Source of the DNA: Fagopyrum homotropicum
Taxonomy: Eukaryota > Streptophyta > Magnoliopsida > Caryophyllales > Polygonaceae
Direction of reading: 5' to 3'
Assembly: GCA_033239125.1 (NCBI GenBank)
Contig: BSWB01000006.1
Location: 116,916,242 to 116,980,241 of the forward strand
Length of the DNA stretch: 64,000 nt
The position numbers and the translations under genes are program-made. Below are positions 11,040 through 20,967 of this stretch, in pieces. The notes beneath the pieces were generated by a model. It was not told the DNA's origin and made no database searches. It saw only the letters and a program-made list of their open reading frames with translations. The first letter of the stretch is position 1, and every line of letters begins with the position of its first letter.

Positions 11040-11714
11040 GAAATAAGTCGTTCATTGTTTCACTTTCATCCGTCCGTCTAATGCTCGTGAAGTAGTTCTT
11101 TGTGCGAGTAAGTATAGCGTATATTGGGTTATGCTCCTCGAGTCCCGGTCTTTATTCTTTATCTTTGCTCGTGCATTGTAGATTTGTTTTATTGAGGTGA
11201 CACATGCCGAGTCCCTCATTTGTTATTGCTTCAGGTTCGGTACCAATGGAAGACAATCACGTCACATGTTGATATTGCTCTTGTGTCAACCGTCCTTCAA
11301 ATGTATGGCCTAATAACCTTGTGGAAGATCGTGATTGATATACCCACATAAAACTTGAACCATCCACTGATCTCGCTCTACCTCAAAACCATACAAACTA
11401 AAAGGACAACACGATAACTTAGTGATAGTTTTCATTGGTTGTGAATTCTGACTTGCGTCATTTTTTGTCTACGCCTTCGCCTTTGATTTGTAAGTTCCGT
11501 TGTTCTCACATAACTACCATATCCTCCCAAGTCGTTTTTCGGTACTTGGCAAAAAATGATTTATCGTCAATACCATGTTGTGAGATGTACCTATTGATTG
11601 CAAATGATGATGCATAGACATCCGATCCGGCCACTGGTTGGCTAAGTCTAAAAAAGTTGAGAAATCGGGATAATTTTGTACTTCAAGGCACTGATCACCA
11701 TCATTCGAATCCAT
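11040..11714 (-). pseudogene. Decayed MULE / FAR1-type transposase N-terminal region
   Basis: Reading the minus strand with frame changes gives an ordered set of family hallmarks: 'CENNGTYKSK' (FAR1-type zinc-binding start), then 'CCPFSLYGFEVERDQWMV' (the 'CPF..' segment), 'VLCGYINHDL' (the '..NH.L' segment), 'FEGRLTQEQYQHV', 'VTSIKQIYNAR' and a final Leu/Tyr-rich 'NYFTSIRR'. In Mutator-like transposases and FAR1-related factors this order precedes the DDE domain. That domain is not visible here. Several in-frame stops (for example after 'RIW' near 11514 and inside the 'GHxxxGRL' region) show that it is dead. The only continuous frame (11514-11714) begins MDSNDGDQ. No terminal inverted repeats were found. 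Confidence 0.6.
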
Positions 11715-11924
11715 TTTTTATAGGTCTTTTGTAAGTACCAACGCAGTGTACCTTGAGTGTGTTAGGTCGATTCCATACAAGCTATTTATAGAACGTAAAT
11801 TTTAAAAAATACACATGTGTGAGTTAGGAAATGCACATAAGCATATCCATGGGCAAGATTTGTTTTCCTGTAATGTTAACAACCGCGGGATTCGTGGGGA
11901 TTTGAAGTTACATGCATGCACTTT

Positions 11925-12065
11925 AGGAGTCGCACGCTCTATGCACATTCGGATGTGCATGCTTGCATGCGCCTTCTAAGGTGCACACGTTATGCACATC
12001 CAAATGTGCATGCATTCATGTGCCCCCTAATGCGCACGCTCTGTGCACATTTGGATGTGCATAAT
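11925..12065. repeat. ~51-bp tandem repeat of palindromic units
   Basis: About 2.7 units starting at 11931, 11983 and 12033 ('cgcacgctctatgcacat'). Each contains a small palindrome such as 'tgcacatccaaatgtgca' and 'gcatgcttgcatgc'. Confidence 0.75.
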
Positions 12066-12074
12066 TTTGGTGTG

Positions 12075-12891
12075 TCTTAGCAATAGGTTGACGTGTATCT
12101 GACTTTCGGCTTTCCTTAACCAATATCACGATATTTCCATGCCATAATCTACACAACTACATCTGCTTCATTTTGCCCTCACCTTCACGATCGACGACGG
12201 CGGTAACCCCTTTCCAACCACTCCTCCCTCATGGTCGACGCCGTCGGACAAGCATCTCCAACCTCTGAGCGCAGTCGACAACGAAGACCATCTCAGCCAT
12301 CTACACACCATCGACCGAGAGACAACCTTTCCCAACTCTACGCGCATTTGACGGTGTCCTATCCTTTACGTCTCATAACTCCACTTCTTCCCCAGGGAAC
12401 CGCGTTGCACAGGTATAGTCGACCCTCTTCCTCCCTAAATTTATGTGGTCTAGCACCTGGACTAACCGCCATAGTTACCTTGTCCCTGCCGCCAGTTCTG
12501 TCACATAGGGCTAGAGTCGGACAAGGTTGCTAGCAAGCCTCCTTTTTCCTCTCCTGCCGTTGTCAACTCACAACAAGGGAGTAAATTGCACGCCACCGCC
12601 GTTGACTCCAACCTCCGGCGAAGCTAGTTCTTCCTTGTTGTAGTTGAGTAAGCATGTCCTTTGCTTCTACTGTTTCAATATAAATAAATGAGGGAAGGGG
12701 AGTTACTCGTATTCATGATCTTTCAAGAATCGATATGTTGATCTGTGTTCATGTCTAGTTTGAAAATAATCATGTTTGTTGCTAGTAGGTTTTGAAAGTG
12801 TGACGTTGAGCTTAGTGTATTTCAAGATTAGTTAACAGTAGGAATTGAACCCTAGACCTATTACAGATCCTTTTTATTTCCAGAATTAGAT
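12075..12891. other. Unassigned DNA with a GC-richer core
   Basis: Contains a 100-codon plus-strand frame at 12231-12533 (Ser/Pro/Arg-rich, no recognised domain) and an AT-rich right side. It could be an old leader or captured exon. I cannot support a gene call. Confidence 0.3.
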
Positions 12892-14355
12892 TGTAATATC
12901 CTGACTTTGGAAGTAAGTTTCGATGCCTTAGACTTATCTTCCACCGTTGAATTTTTTATATGTTGTAGGTGGATATGGGTAGTTTAATGTATTAAAATTT
13001 AGGAACGATCCAACGGTCGGATTTGAAGTTACGATGTCTCGAAGTAGGATAGTAAGCAGTTTGGTAAAGGATTAGAATTTTGGCTAAGTATAGATTTGTA
13101 GGTCCTTAAGACAACTTTGGTTTTATGTATAGAATTTGTAGTTGATTATTTTGGAGTGTTATCGTTCTAGTCAAGAGTGGACATTGCATAGTACATTATA
13201 GAAATTTCTCGGAATTTTTGGGATTTGGTTGAACGATCTAATTAGAGGCCAAAGTTGGATCGATGTGAGTTTCGATAGGAAGTTTGAAAGTCAGAATCTT
13301 TCAAACTCGTTAACCTTTTCGTTTTGAGTTGGACTTTATGTCTTGAGGTTTTAGTGAAAGGTTTTGAGACTTCATAGACTTTTAGGATTTTCCGGGCCTA
13401 GGGGTAAAATCGTCTTTTTACACCAATAAGGCTAGTTGGTTTTCTTTTCTTAGATGATCTGGTTAACTTAGAAGTTAGAAAACTTCTAAGGCTGTGGATA
13501 TAATATTGATCCAAGTTTTCTTGTTATAACCAGGTGCTTGAGATCTTGTTCTTGTGGAATTTAGTAGAAGTATTAACGGGATTTTGACTCGATTCGGGTA
13601 AGTCCCTTGGACTTACTTAGCTGGCTTCTGCGTTTTAGCATGAATGGAGATAGTGGTGTGTGATTTGATTGTTTAATGATTATAACCTGATAGCACGATA
13701 TTTATTGTACTATGGCCCAAGTGTATGTTTAACGGGTGGTGACATCACTGCCCCACTTTGACATGAGATTAAGAAGTTCTCTATGACAGGTCTAGACATG
13801 TACATGGTGAGGTGCATCGGATCAAGTCATGTTGGTATACGATGATAGAGGCGAGGTTCAGAAGATCCTCATGTCACAACATAAGTTGAATTAGAAAGTG
13901 TATGACGTATTAAAATATAATAAATGAAGTTATAAGCTAGCATGATGCTTGTTTTCATTTTTGCAATAACGTGTGTTTGTGCTATTATTGTTCTCCTAAT
14001 ATGTAGGTTGTTAGCTAACGGTTTTATCCGTGTTTGTAGAGGCCTTGCAGGTTAGGGACGTATCCGAGTGATTTAGACAGAGTGGTCAGCCGGGTTTCCG
14101 TAAATTATAGGACGGGATGTTGGGTTCTTTATTCTATTCGTCTTTTGCATTTTGACATTTTAGATTGTAGTACTCGGCTGATGGTATGGTCCTTTGTTTT
14201 TAGTTTTTGACACATTTGAATTATTATCTATTTTGCTTTTACTTTATTAGTTCTTTGTTGCAAGATCCGGTAAAGTTGTTGTCAAACTAGGGTCGGGACC
14301 CATTGTGAGATCCTAACCCGTAACGCCCCGAGTTCCGAGAATTTGGGGTGTTACA
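12892..14355 (+). mobile_element. Solo LTR of a second Ty3/gypsy family
   Basis: Starts TGTAATATCCTGAC and ends CGAGTTCCGAGAATTTGG...GTGTTACA, the same terminal logic as the chromovirus family but otherwise diverged. It carries shared LTR landmarks in the same order: a splice-donor-like hairpin (13598-13616), 'gacatcactgcccca', 'cgggtttccgt', 'gtcgggacccattgtgag'. No initiator-Met primer site follows the right end ('tggaacatcatgg'), and the 5-bp flanks (tagat / tggaa) do not match, so it is a solo LTR with eroded flanks or a fragment. Confidence 0.7.
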
Positions 14356-15114
14356 TGGAACATCATGGCTTCCATCATTTTCTCCGTATGAGTTTTTGTC
14401 GGTGGAGATGGCATCATAAGAAGAGGATCAACCTTCGGTGAGGAGACGATGTTTCGATAAGGGAGAGTAGGACATTATGGAGTTGTGTGTCCTACTTTAC
14501 TGCACATTTTACATAAACTAGTTAATTCAGCCGCAACAAGATCGTGACTTTGGGAATTAACTTTTCTTGGCATGTCTTTATCTCTTGATTTCTTTTTTGT
14601 GGGAAATTTGGGAGTTGTGTGTCCTACAATGTTTCTAAGTGTTTCGAGCAGGGAGAGTAAGTTGCCTCAATGACATAGTTCCAAGCGTCATCTATGTGAA
14701 GCTTGATAAACATGGGACGATTAGCAACGTCTACCATATCTCTAGTCACATTATTTAAGCCGTTGTAAAAATTCTCCAATAAAACGCTCTTTTAGAAACC
14801 GTGATGTGGACACGTATAGATCATTCTTGTAAATCTTTCTCATGCATTGTAGATATCTTTGTTATCCTCCATTTCAAAGCTCATCAAATCCATTTTGCAT
14901 TTTTGTGCCCAACTAGGAGGATAGGAAACACTTAGAAATTCAACATTAAATTGTTCTCATGTAGTGTACTTACCTGCTAGTTCCTTGTCAAACCAGTTGC
15001 GAGCTTTGCCATCTAGAGAAAATACAAATGCTTGTATTTTTATGACATCATCTGACACATTGCGGAATCTGATCGTATTCATTATATCTTCAAAATTCCT
15101 CAAGTGACAGTGAG
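14356..15114 (-). pseudogene. Athila/Tat-type gag remnant, C-terminal part
   Basis: The minus strand encodes retrotransposon gag hallmarks in order: 'HLRNFEDIMNTIRFRNVSDD', 'FSLDGKARNWFDKEL', 'FLSVSYPPSWAQKCKMDLM', 'NFYNGLNNVTRDMVDVA'. At least three in-frame stops interrupt it (where a Trp would be expected in 'TT*EQF' and 'NA*ERF', and after 'PHHGF'). Gag forms the particle that packages retrotransposon RNA; this copy is dead. The upstream part continues at 31857-31998 on the other side of the 16.7-kb insertion, and the reading frame lines up across it. Confidence 0.8.
15110..15114. repeat. Target site duplication GTGAG, left copy
   Basis: GTGAG immediately precedes TGTAACACCCCG and is repeated at 31852-31856 immediately after ...GGTTATTACA. 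Five bp is the usual duplication for LTR retrotransposons. Confidence 0.9.
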
Positions 15115-17779
15115 TGTAACACCCCGAATTCTCAGAACTCGGGACATTACTGGTTAGGACCTCACCATGGGTCCCGACCTCAGTTTGACAACAATATTAC
15201 TAGGATCTTGCAACAAGACACAAATAAGGAAAACCGAAATTCATAAAGTAGTATTTTAAGGTAATGAATGCGACACGGTCTAGCAGCCTAAAGTACTTAA
15301 AAGGGAAAAACAACAACTGTCTTAACAAAAGAAACCACAACAACCAACAACCCCAACCCTAAGGAGTACGGAGACCCGGCTGACCACTACTTCCGGAGCA
15401 CTCAGCTGCTGGTCTAACCTGCGGTAAAACTAAAAACACAACAGAACAACCATTAGCTAGTTATCTAAAAATTAGGAGAATAATAATAGCACACACACAC
15501 ATAAAATAATAAACACTCAGCATGCTTTCAACCAATCCATTTATTATCTTCATTTAAGTCATTCACTCTAATGATACTTATTTTGTGACACGAGGGATTC
15601 CCAAACCTCACCTCCGCCCCCGTGTACCCATCAGGAGTGGATCCGATGCATCTCACCGTGTACCTGGATGGTCTGGGTATAGAGAACCTCCCAGTCTCCT
15701 GGCAGAGCTGGGCAGTGATGTCACGGCCCGTTATACATACACTTGGGCCTTCACACATAATAACAACGGTCGTCCTAACAAGTTGTTATTATTATAATCA
15801 CATACATTGCACACACAACCATTATCATCCAACTAATATCTAGAAACTGGCTAAGTAAATCGCAAGGACTTACCTGAGTCAAATCACACTCTAACAAGTC
15901 CCAAATCGGTCCGTACTCGTGGTAACTCAAAACGCCTGTCAAATAAGGCATGTGGATCAAAATCACATCCAGATGTCCAACCTCATGCGAAGGAATTACG
16001 GAAAAGCTCTCTTACGGTAAAAGACCATTTTATCCTTAGTGCCGAAAATTCTCAAAGTTTATTCTTAAAAACTACTAATTTCTTTTAGAACTTGTTTTCC
16101 ATAAATTGTTTCTCTCTCATAGTTCTTATAAGTTATAAGTTAAAACTTGAAACCACTCCTCAAAGAACAACATTCTTCCTCCTTCCCGGTTACTACCCTA
16201 ATCTTATACATGTATATATATACTTACGTACATATCCTAACTTTTCCTTCAACTCCTATAATTATGTAACTATTCGGTATACTTATTTTTTATATCTTCT
16301 TATAATTATATCTCCCATCTCGTACTGATATATATATACTTACGTATATGATTATATATATCCTTATATGTATACCTACTTATATGTCCAAAATTCCAAA
16401 CCATTCATATATATATATACATTCACGGTTACCACTACAATACATATATATGTGTACATTTCCATCTCCACACTATATATATTAATACATATACATAAAA
16501 TAATTAGAGATTCATGACCCTCTTAGATTACCCGTACTTAATCATACACTCACTACAAATATATTCCTACATATAAATTACATACCCTTATGAATTTTAT
16601 ATCCTCTACTACGTGTACTGCTGCCAAAGTAACAATATACACAATCTCCATTCTATTCTCCAATTGTATCTAAACGCAAATTCACATCTACAGCTAAGGT
16701 ATCTTATTTTTATACGAACTTGAAGTCTGTAGAGAAAAGGGCACAATTGCATTGATATGTCAAGGCTGAGGCTCACCAGTAGTAAAGCTTCCGTACGACC
16801 CGATGTTGGAACGAGGCACCAGTTCCAACTCTACCGGCTGCGAACACAACCAGGAAGGACCTCGCCGAGATAATGGTGATTCGGTTGTTGCTGCGGAGAC
16901 GTTGGAAGTGAAGGGGAAGCGCTCGGAAGTTGCAGGCTCGTACCTTGGATCGATTCTCCTCCTGTGGGATCTTGCTATCGAGGAGGGTGCAGATCTAAAG
17001 ATCCGTGTGTACAGACGCGGTGGTTCGTGAGGCGGGGTGCTGCAGAAGGAAGGGAAAGGCTCGGATCGGAAGACACCGATTGGCTCCCAACGTTCTCCCG
17101 GGTCGAATCAACGGCTGAGTAGGGCGGCGGCACTCCGGCTGGTAGAAGGAGACAGTAGGTCGGCGTCGGCTGCCGGAGTCGCGGGAAGAAACGTCCCGGT
17201 TAGAGGTGCGCCGGAAATAAGAGAGGAGGTTAAAGAGGGGGAGGTGGCAACAAGGCTTACCGGAATCTGCTTGCGGCCGGCTGGTGGTGTCTTGGTGGTC
17301 GACGGAGACGGCGGCAGGACTCGGTGGCGGCTCTGGTGCAGGGCGAGGAGGCGGTGGTGTATTTCTTCTGGTTGAGAGTTACGGTAGGGAGGAGGTTGAT
17401 GAGCAACAACACTTGCGGAAAGCTGCAGGTTAGGTTTAGGATTATACTAGTTTATGATTAGGGTTAAGTTTAAGAAGTGGGCCGGTGGATCTTTGGGCCA
17501 GCTGTTGGGCCTTCTCATAAAATAGAACAATTGCTGGAATAATACTTGCTATTCGCCCGGAACCGTAGAAGTACGAGATTATTTTCGGTTGCAAACATTA
17601 TCATTTTATGTGAAATAAGATCACATAAAATGATAGAAATTAATTCTCATTTATTATTTATTTATTTATTCATTATTATTATTTTATTATTATTATTATT
17701 ATTTTAAGGGTAAAGGTTGGCGGATCGGAATCCGGTTTAATTCCGTATTAAATGGAGTTTAAAATATTCGGTTATTACA
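15115..17779 (-). mobile_element. 3' LTR of the interrupted element
   Basis: On the minus strand it runs from TGTAATAACCG to GGGGTGTTACA. Landmarks in minus-strand order: hairpin at 17600-17634, GC-rich leader with 'gggccggtgg', (TA)-rich middle, splice-donor-like hairpin (15855-15873), 'cgtgacatcactgccca', and the end module 'gtcgggacccat'. GC-rich frames (16803-17030, 17037-17375 plus) occur in both LTRs, but they run antisense to the element's transcript and have no recognised domain, so I do not call them genes. Confidence 0.85.
17600..17634. repeat. Conserved 14-bp-arm hairpin in the LTR
   Basis: ATCATTTTATGTGA, a 7-nt loop, then TCACATAAAATGAT. It is repeated in the other copies at 6197-6231, 31669-31703 and 35833-35866, and with small changes at 48044-48078 and 54939-54971. 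Confidence 0.9.
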
Positions 17780-17797
17780 TCAGTGCCCTCTTAAAAG
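17780..17797 (-). promoter_or_regulatory. Polypurine tract of the interrupted element
   Basis: The minus strand reads CTTTTAAGAGGGCACTGA directly before the LTR start TGTAATAACC. The same string precedes the 3' LTRs at 35964 (minus) and 54815 (plus). Confidence 0.75.
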
Positions 17798-17986
17798 AAG
17801 TTTCGTCCCGAAACTTAGAATGATTCTCTTAATCACACATTTCCTTTGGTATATTTTAGTTTTCTCGACATTTTCATTTTCTACCATGCACTATTCAACC
17901 ATCACAAACAGACAAGTATCACATAAAACAGAATCACTCAATCCAATATAAAAACCTGAAAGGTCAAACAACACAACATCCGAGTA

Positions 17987-18676
17987 CTAACTCGTCGATA
18001 CAAGAGTAACCTCTAACCCCGCAAAGAACTCGGGATAGTTACGTCTAATACTCTCCTCAGTCTCCCAAGTGGCCTCATCAGTTCCTCTACTTGACCACTG
18101 GATCCGCAACATAGGTATCTCCTTGGACCGCAGGCGTCTAGCGCTGCGTTCCAAGACGGCTACTGGGTACACTACAAAGGTATGATCGGGCTCCACTATC
18201 AGATCCTCATGGCTGACGACGTGTCTCGGATCCGGAATGTACTCTCTCAACTGAGATACATGGAAGACCGGATGGACACCCTCTAGTCTCGGCGGTAATG
18301 CTAATCTGTAGGCCACCTCTCCCACTCTCTCCAAGATCTCAAAAGGTCCGACATATCGGGGACTCAACTTCCCTTTAATGCCGAAACGTCTGAATCCTCT
18401 CGTAGGTGATACCCTCAGCCACACCTGAGCACCCACTCTAAACTCCAAAGGTCGACGCCTCTTGTCGGCGTAGGATTTCTGACGACTCTGAGCTGCTAAC
18501 ATCCGCTCTCGGACTAGACCAATCCGAGCGATGTCATCCTGTATCTGATCTGGAGCTACTCCATCCGCTCTGCTGGGCTCATCCCAACATAATGGTGTAC
18601 GCACTACAAAAAATAATTCAATTGGCGACGGCTGTTGGCGACGGCAGAAAAGCCATTTGCCGTCGCCAATAATCAA
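17987..18676 (-). pseudogene. Integrase C-terminus plus chromodomain, fused to the CACTA end
   Basis: 229-codon open frame. Codons 1-25 come from the CACTA terminus (18602-18676), which supplies the ATG. The rest (17987-18601) is the polyprotein: 'TPLCWDEPSRADGVAPDQIQ', the integrase C-terminal region ('FRVGAQVWLRVSPTRGFRRF', 'GKLSPRYVGPFEIL', 'VHPVFHVSQLREY'), then a chromodomain from about residue 172 ('YPVAVLERSARRLRSKEIP', 'ATWETEESIRRNYPEFF'). Chromodomains guide chromovirus integrases to histone marks. The catalytic core lies on the other side of the CACTA (25270-26541). Whether the chimeric frame is translated is unknown; an internal ATG further in could also be used. Confidence 0.85.
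18599..18601. repeat. CACTA target duplication ACG, left copy
   Basis: ACG lies before CACTACAAAA and again at 25267-25269. The uninterrupted relative at 36770-36795 shows the empty-site sequence with one copy ('gcgacatctcc'). Confidence 0.9.
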
Positions 18677-18965
18677 CGGCGACGGCTTGACGACGGCAAA
18701 ATAGGGCGTAGCCAGAACAGGCGACGCAAAAGTTTTTTGCGACGGCAGATGGCCGTCGCTAAAATTTCGCGTCGCCTGTTGGCGACGGTTCTTATCCGTC
18801 GAAAAATTTTCGCGTCAGCTGAAGCCGTTGCCGTCCATGTGTAGCAAACATTGAAATTTGGTGCGAAATTTTAAATTTGCACCAGCAGTAGCCGTCGCAA
18901 AATGTAAATTTGGCGGGAAATTTTATATTTTCAGCAACGGCATGGAGCCGTCGCAAAATTTTAAA
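18602..18965. repeat. Left terminal inverted repeat and subterminal repeats of the CACTA
   Basis: At least ten occurrences of gCGACGGC or its complement GCCGTCGc within about 330 bp, in both orientations, after the 13-bp CACTACAAAAAAT core. Confidence 0.85.
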
Positions 18966-19576
18966 ATGTTTTTAAAATATTAATTTTTGGCAATGGTAAC
19001 CGGCCGTCAAAAATTATTAATTTGGTGGGAAATTTATACCACATCTTGTAAAACTATAACACAACTTGTATTATTTGAAAATATCTAAATGATTGCATCA
19101 AGCTACAACAACAATTTTCATAAACCAAAAGAGTATATTTCACATTCAAAACAATCAAAATAGCACAATTTAAAGTGTAAATAATTTCACAAACTGAAGT
19201 ACAAAACCTAGATGTCCTTATCTTTAACAATGTGGTAATGAAGTTCACAATCACACAATTCCACAATCTAAGCATCTTCTACTTGGACAAATTCTTCATC
19301 AACTGCATCATTTTCGCTAATTGATTTCTTTTCTGATGTTGCATGATCTCCACACCTCCAATAGACTCTTTTTTCGACGTGCAGTAAAGTTCTAAAGTCA
19401 GACCAAGTATCTCAACATGACAAAATTAGACGAATAGAGTTATATTATACATATTTCTATGCTGAAGATAGATGAAAAACGCTAAACATTTCTTGCTATC
19501 TTACATGGACCAAAACTGCAAAATGACAAATTCTAAAGATTAAGCCTTTTACTGTTTTTCATGTTCTTGGCTGCAG
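18966..19576. other. CACTA interior, unassigned
   Basis: AT-rich DNA after the left subterminal repeats. No exon was recognised. Confidence 0.4.
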
Positions 19577-19665
19577 TAAAGTTCCATCTTGGGTAACTAG
19601 TTTTGCACCAGCTGATGCTCTTATAATGCAAGAATCTTGGAATGCATACCCTAGATGCAAATCAT
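19577..19665 (+). pseudogene. Captured exon of a phosphatidylinositol transfer protein
   Basis: Flanked by an acceptor (ggctgCAG before 19577) and a donor (tcat|GTTAGT after 19665). In frame it encodes 'KVPSWVTSFAPADALIMQES' followed by 'WNAYPRCKS', matching the N-terminal part of plant class I phosphatidylinositol transfer proteins, where '(K)VPSW...APADAL.M.EE.WNAYPRCK' is well conserved. These proteins shuttle phosphatidylinositol between membranes. Only one exon is seen, without promoter or downstream exons, so it is a gene fragment. One Glu of the usual 'EE' is missing. Confidence 0.7.
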
Positions 19666-19917
19666 GTTAGTTCATTACTATGATGATCATTTTTTTTTCA
19701 CCTCTCACAATTTGTTAGTTTATGAAGTTGTGGGAGTTGAACATATATAAAAATGGTATTGGTATGTACCTATTGTTTGGAGGAGATTTCTCGTAGGAGC
19801 CGTGCTCTCAATCTGCATACATCAGTACAACCAAATAGAATGCTCATCATATTCATTCATATATATATATATATATAATTGATGTGTGGTAGATCGACCA
19901 GCCACATACATACGTAC
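19666..19917. other. CACTA interior: introns and a (TA) run
   Basis: Contains a (TA)n run at 19859-19877. On the minus strand, a short stretch near 19757-19814 lies between an acceptor-like 'TGCAG' and a donor-like 'TAG|GTACATA'; it may be the second exon of the GASA-like fragment but shows no diagnostic cysteine. Confidence 0.35.
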
Positions 19918-20004
19918 CATTTGGGGATGATGGGCTGCTTCTGCGACGTGAAGGAGAAGCACGGAGAGAAGAAGTGCAGTTATGAGAGACCTGGAAATGG
20001 CCAT
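19918..20004 (-). pseudogene. Captured first exon of a GASA/snakin-like secreted peptide gene
   Basis: ATG at 20004, then 29 codons beginning 'MAISRSLITALLLSVLLLHV' and ending 'AEAAHHPQM', followed at once by a strong donor GTACGTATG. This is a textbook signal peptide with a cleavage region after 'AEA' and closely resembles the start of GASA / snakin (gibberellin-regulated) cysteine-rich peptides. The conserved 12-cysteine domain would be in later exons and is not seen. A TATA box about 55 bp upstream suggests that promoter DNA was captured too. Family assignment from a signal peptide alone is moderate; another small secreted peptide family is possible. Confidence 0.5.
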
Positions 20005-20056
20005 GTCTTATATATTAATATCAAAGGCAATGCAATAGTGGCTCTTTGCTTCTGGA

Positions 20057-20064
20057 TATTTATA
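20057..20064 (-). promoter_or_regulatory. TATA box upstream of the GASA-like exon
   Basis: The minus strand reads CCTATAAATATCC. TATAAATA lies 53-60 bp upstream of the ATG at 20004, a plausible core promoter with a short leader. Confidence 0.45.
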
Positions 20065-20348
20065 GGAAGGCTCTTTTTATTTTTGAAGGAAAATGGACTT
20101 CAACTTCATATTTTAACCTTTAATGGGTGTGGTGTCGTGAAGAACAATTAATAGATGCATTATGAGCTCACAAGTCAAGAACTGATTGCAATTAGGCCAG
20201 CAAAATAAGTACAAGTAAAAAATATGGGAAATACTGAAGCATACAGTACAAATCCTTCACAAGACCAGTCGTACTAAATTCAGTCTTACAAGTGAGAAAC
20301 ATACTCTAACCACCAAGCAGATAAAGAACAGTATGAACTTAAACAAAC

Positions 20349-20967
20349 CTCAGATTCTTGGAGGTCCAGATCATTCTTGAAAGCATCTTTAACTAATCCA
20401 ATATGATCAAGAATATCACTCTCACATTGTTGAGCATCAAATAAAAGCATAGTCAAAGTTTGGCGATTCCCCTTCAGCAAAGACCAGAAATAGCAAACAA
20501 CGAGGCTTATAACAGTTGTAAAGGAACAAAATACGATACCTGAACACTCTGGCCAAGTGGTTCCATATACTTTGAGTTGATCCCTGATGGTTCTTCTTAA
20601 CAAAGTGAAGAAAATGAACCGTGATCAACGTTGATTTGATCATAAACTCGAAACGCTTTCTCGGCTTTAGCAGATTGATCCAGAGCTTACCCTTACACAG
20701 TACAAAAAGCTCAGGCTTAGGAGAAGAAATGTTGTACTTCCAGCAGAAAACTTGCTTGCATTTTGTAAATCTGCTCAGACCCTCCCTACTAGTACCGTGC
20801 AAGTAAACCCGCGAGTTCATCCCAACAACAACCTCGCGATCGAGTTCGTCCTCAGTCAAACAAAGTTGTTTACGTGAAAATGACACATGCTGGTCTCTCC
20901 CATCTAAAAACTCATAGTCAATTACATACTCAGGCAATATCTCCCCCTCTTCGTCTGATGAAGCCAT
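20349..20967 (-). pseudogene. EDM2: Captured N-terminal exons of EDM2-like gene
   Basis: Exon 1 (20540-20967) starts at an ATG with 'MASSDEEGEILPEYVIDYEF' and includes 'RVYLHGTSREGL', 'QVFCWKYNISSPKPELFVL', 'LLKPRKRFE' and 'TLITVHFLHFVKKN', ending 'SIWNHLARVF' at donor CAG|GTATCG. A second piece (about 20349-20440) encodes 'CESDILDHIGLVKDAFKNDL' and ends at donor GAG|GTTTGT. The order and motifs match the start of ENHANCED DOWNY MILDEW 2, a PHD-finger nuclear protein that in Arabidopsis controls RNA processing of intronic heterochromatin and immune receptor genes. The PHD, methyltransferase-like and C-terminal regions are absent. The exon 2 acceptor is unresolved. This is a fragment, not a functional gene. 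Confidence 0.75.

Noticed and set aside
12887..14360. Target duplication around the solo LTR
   Set aside because: The flanking 5-mers tagat and tggaa do not match, so none is claimed.
16803..17375. GC-rich plus-strand frames, repeated at 30872-31444
   Set aside because: They lie in both LTRs of a minus-strand element, antisense to its transcript, without a recognised domain. Their conservation follows from LTR identity.
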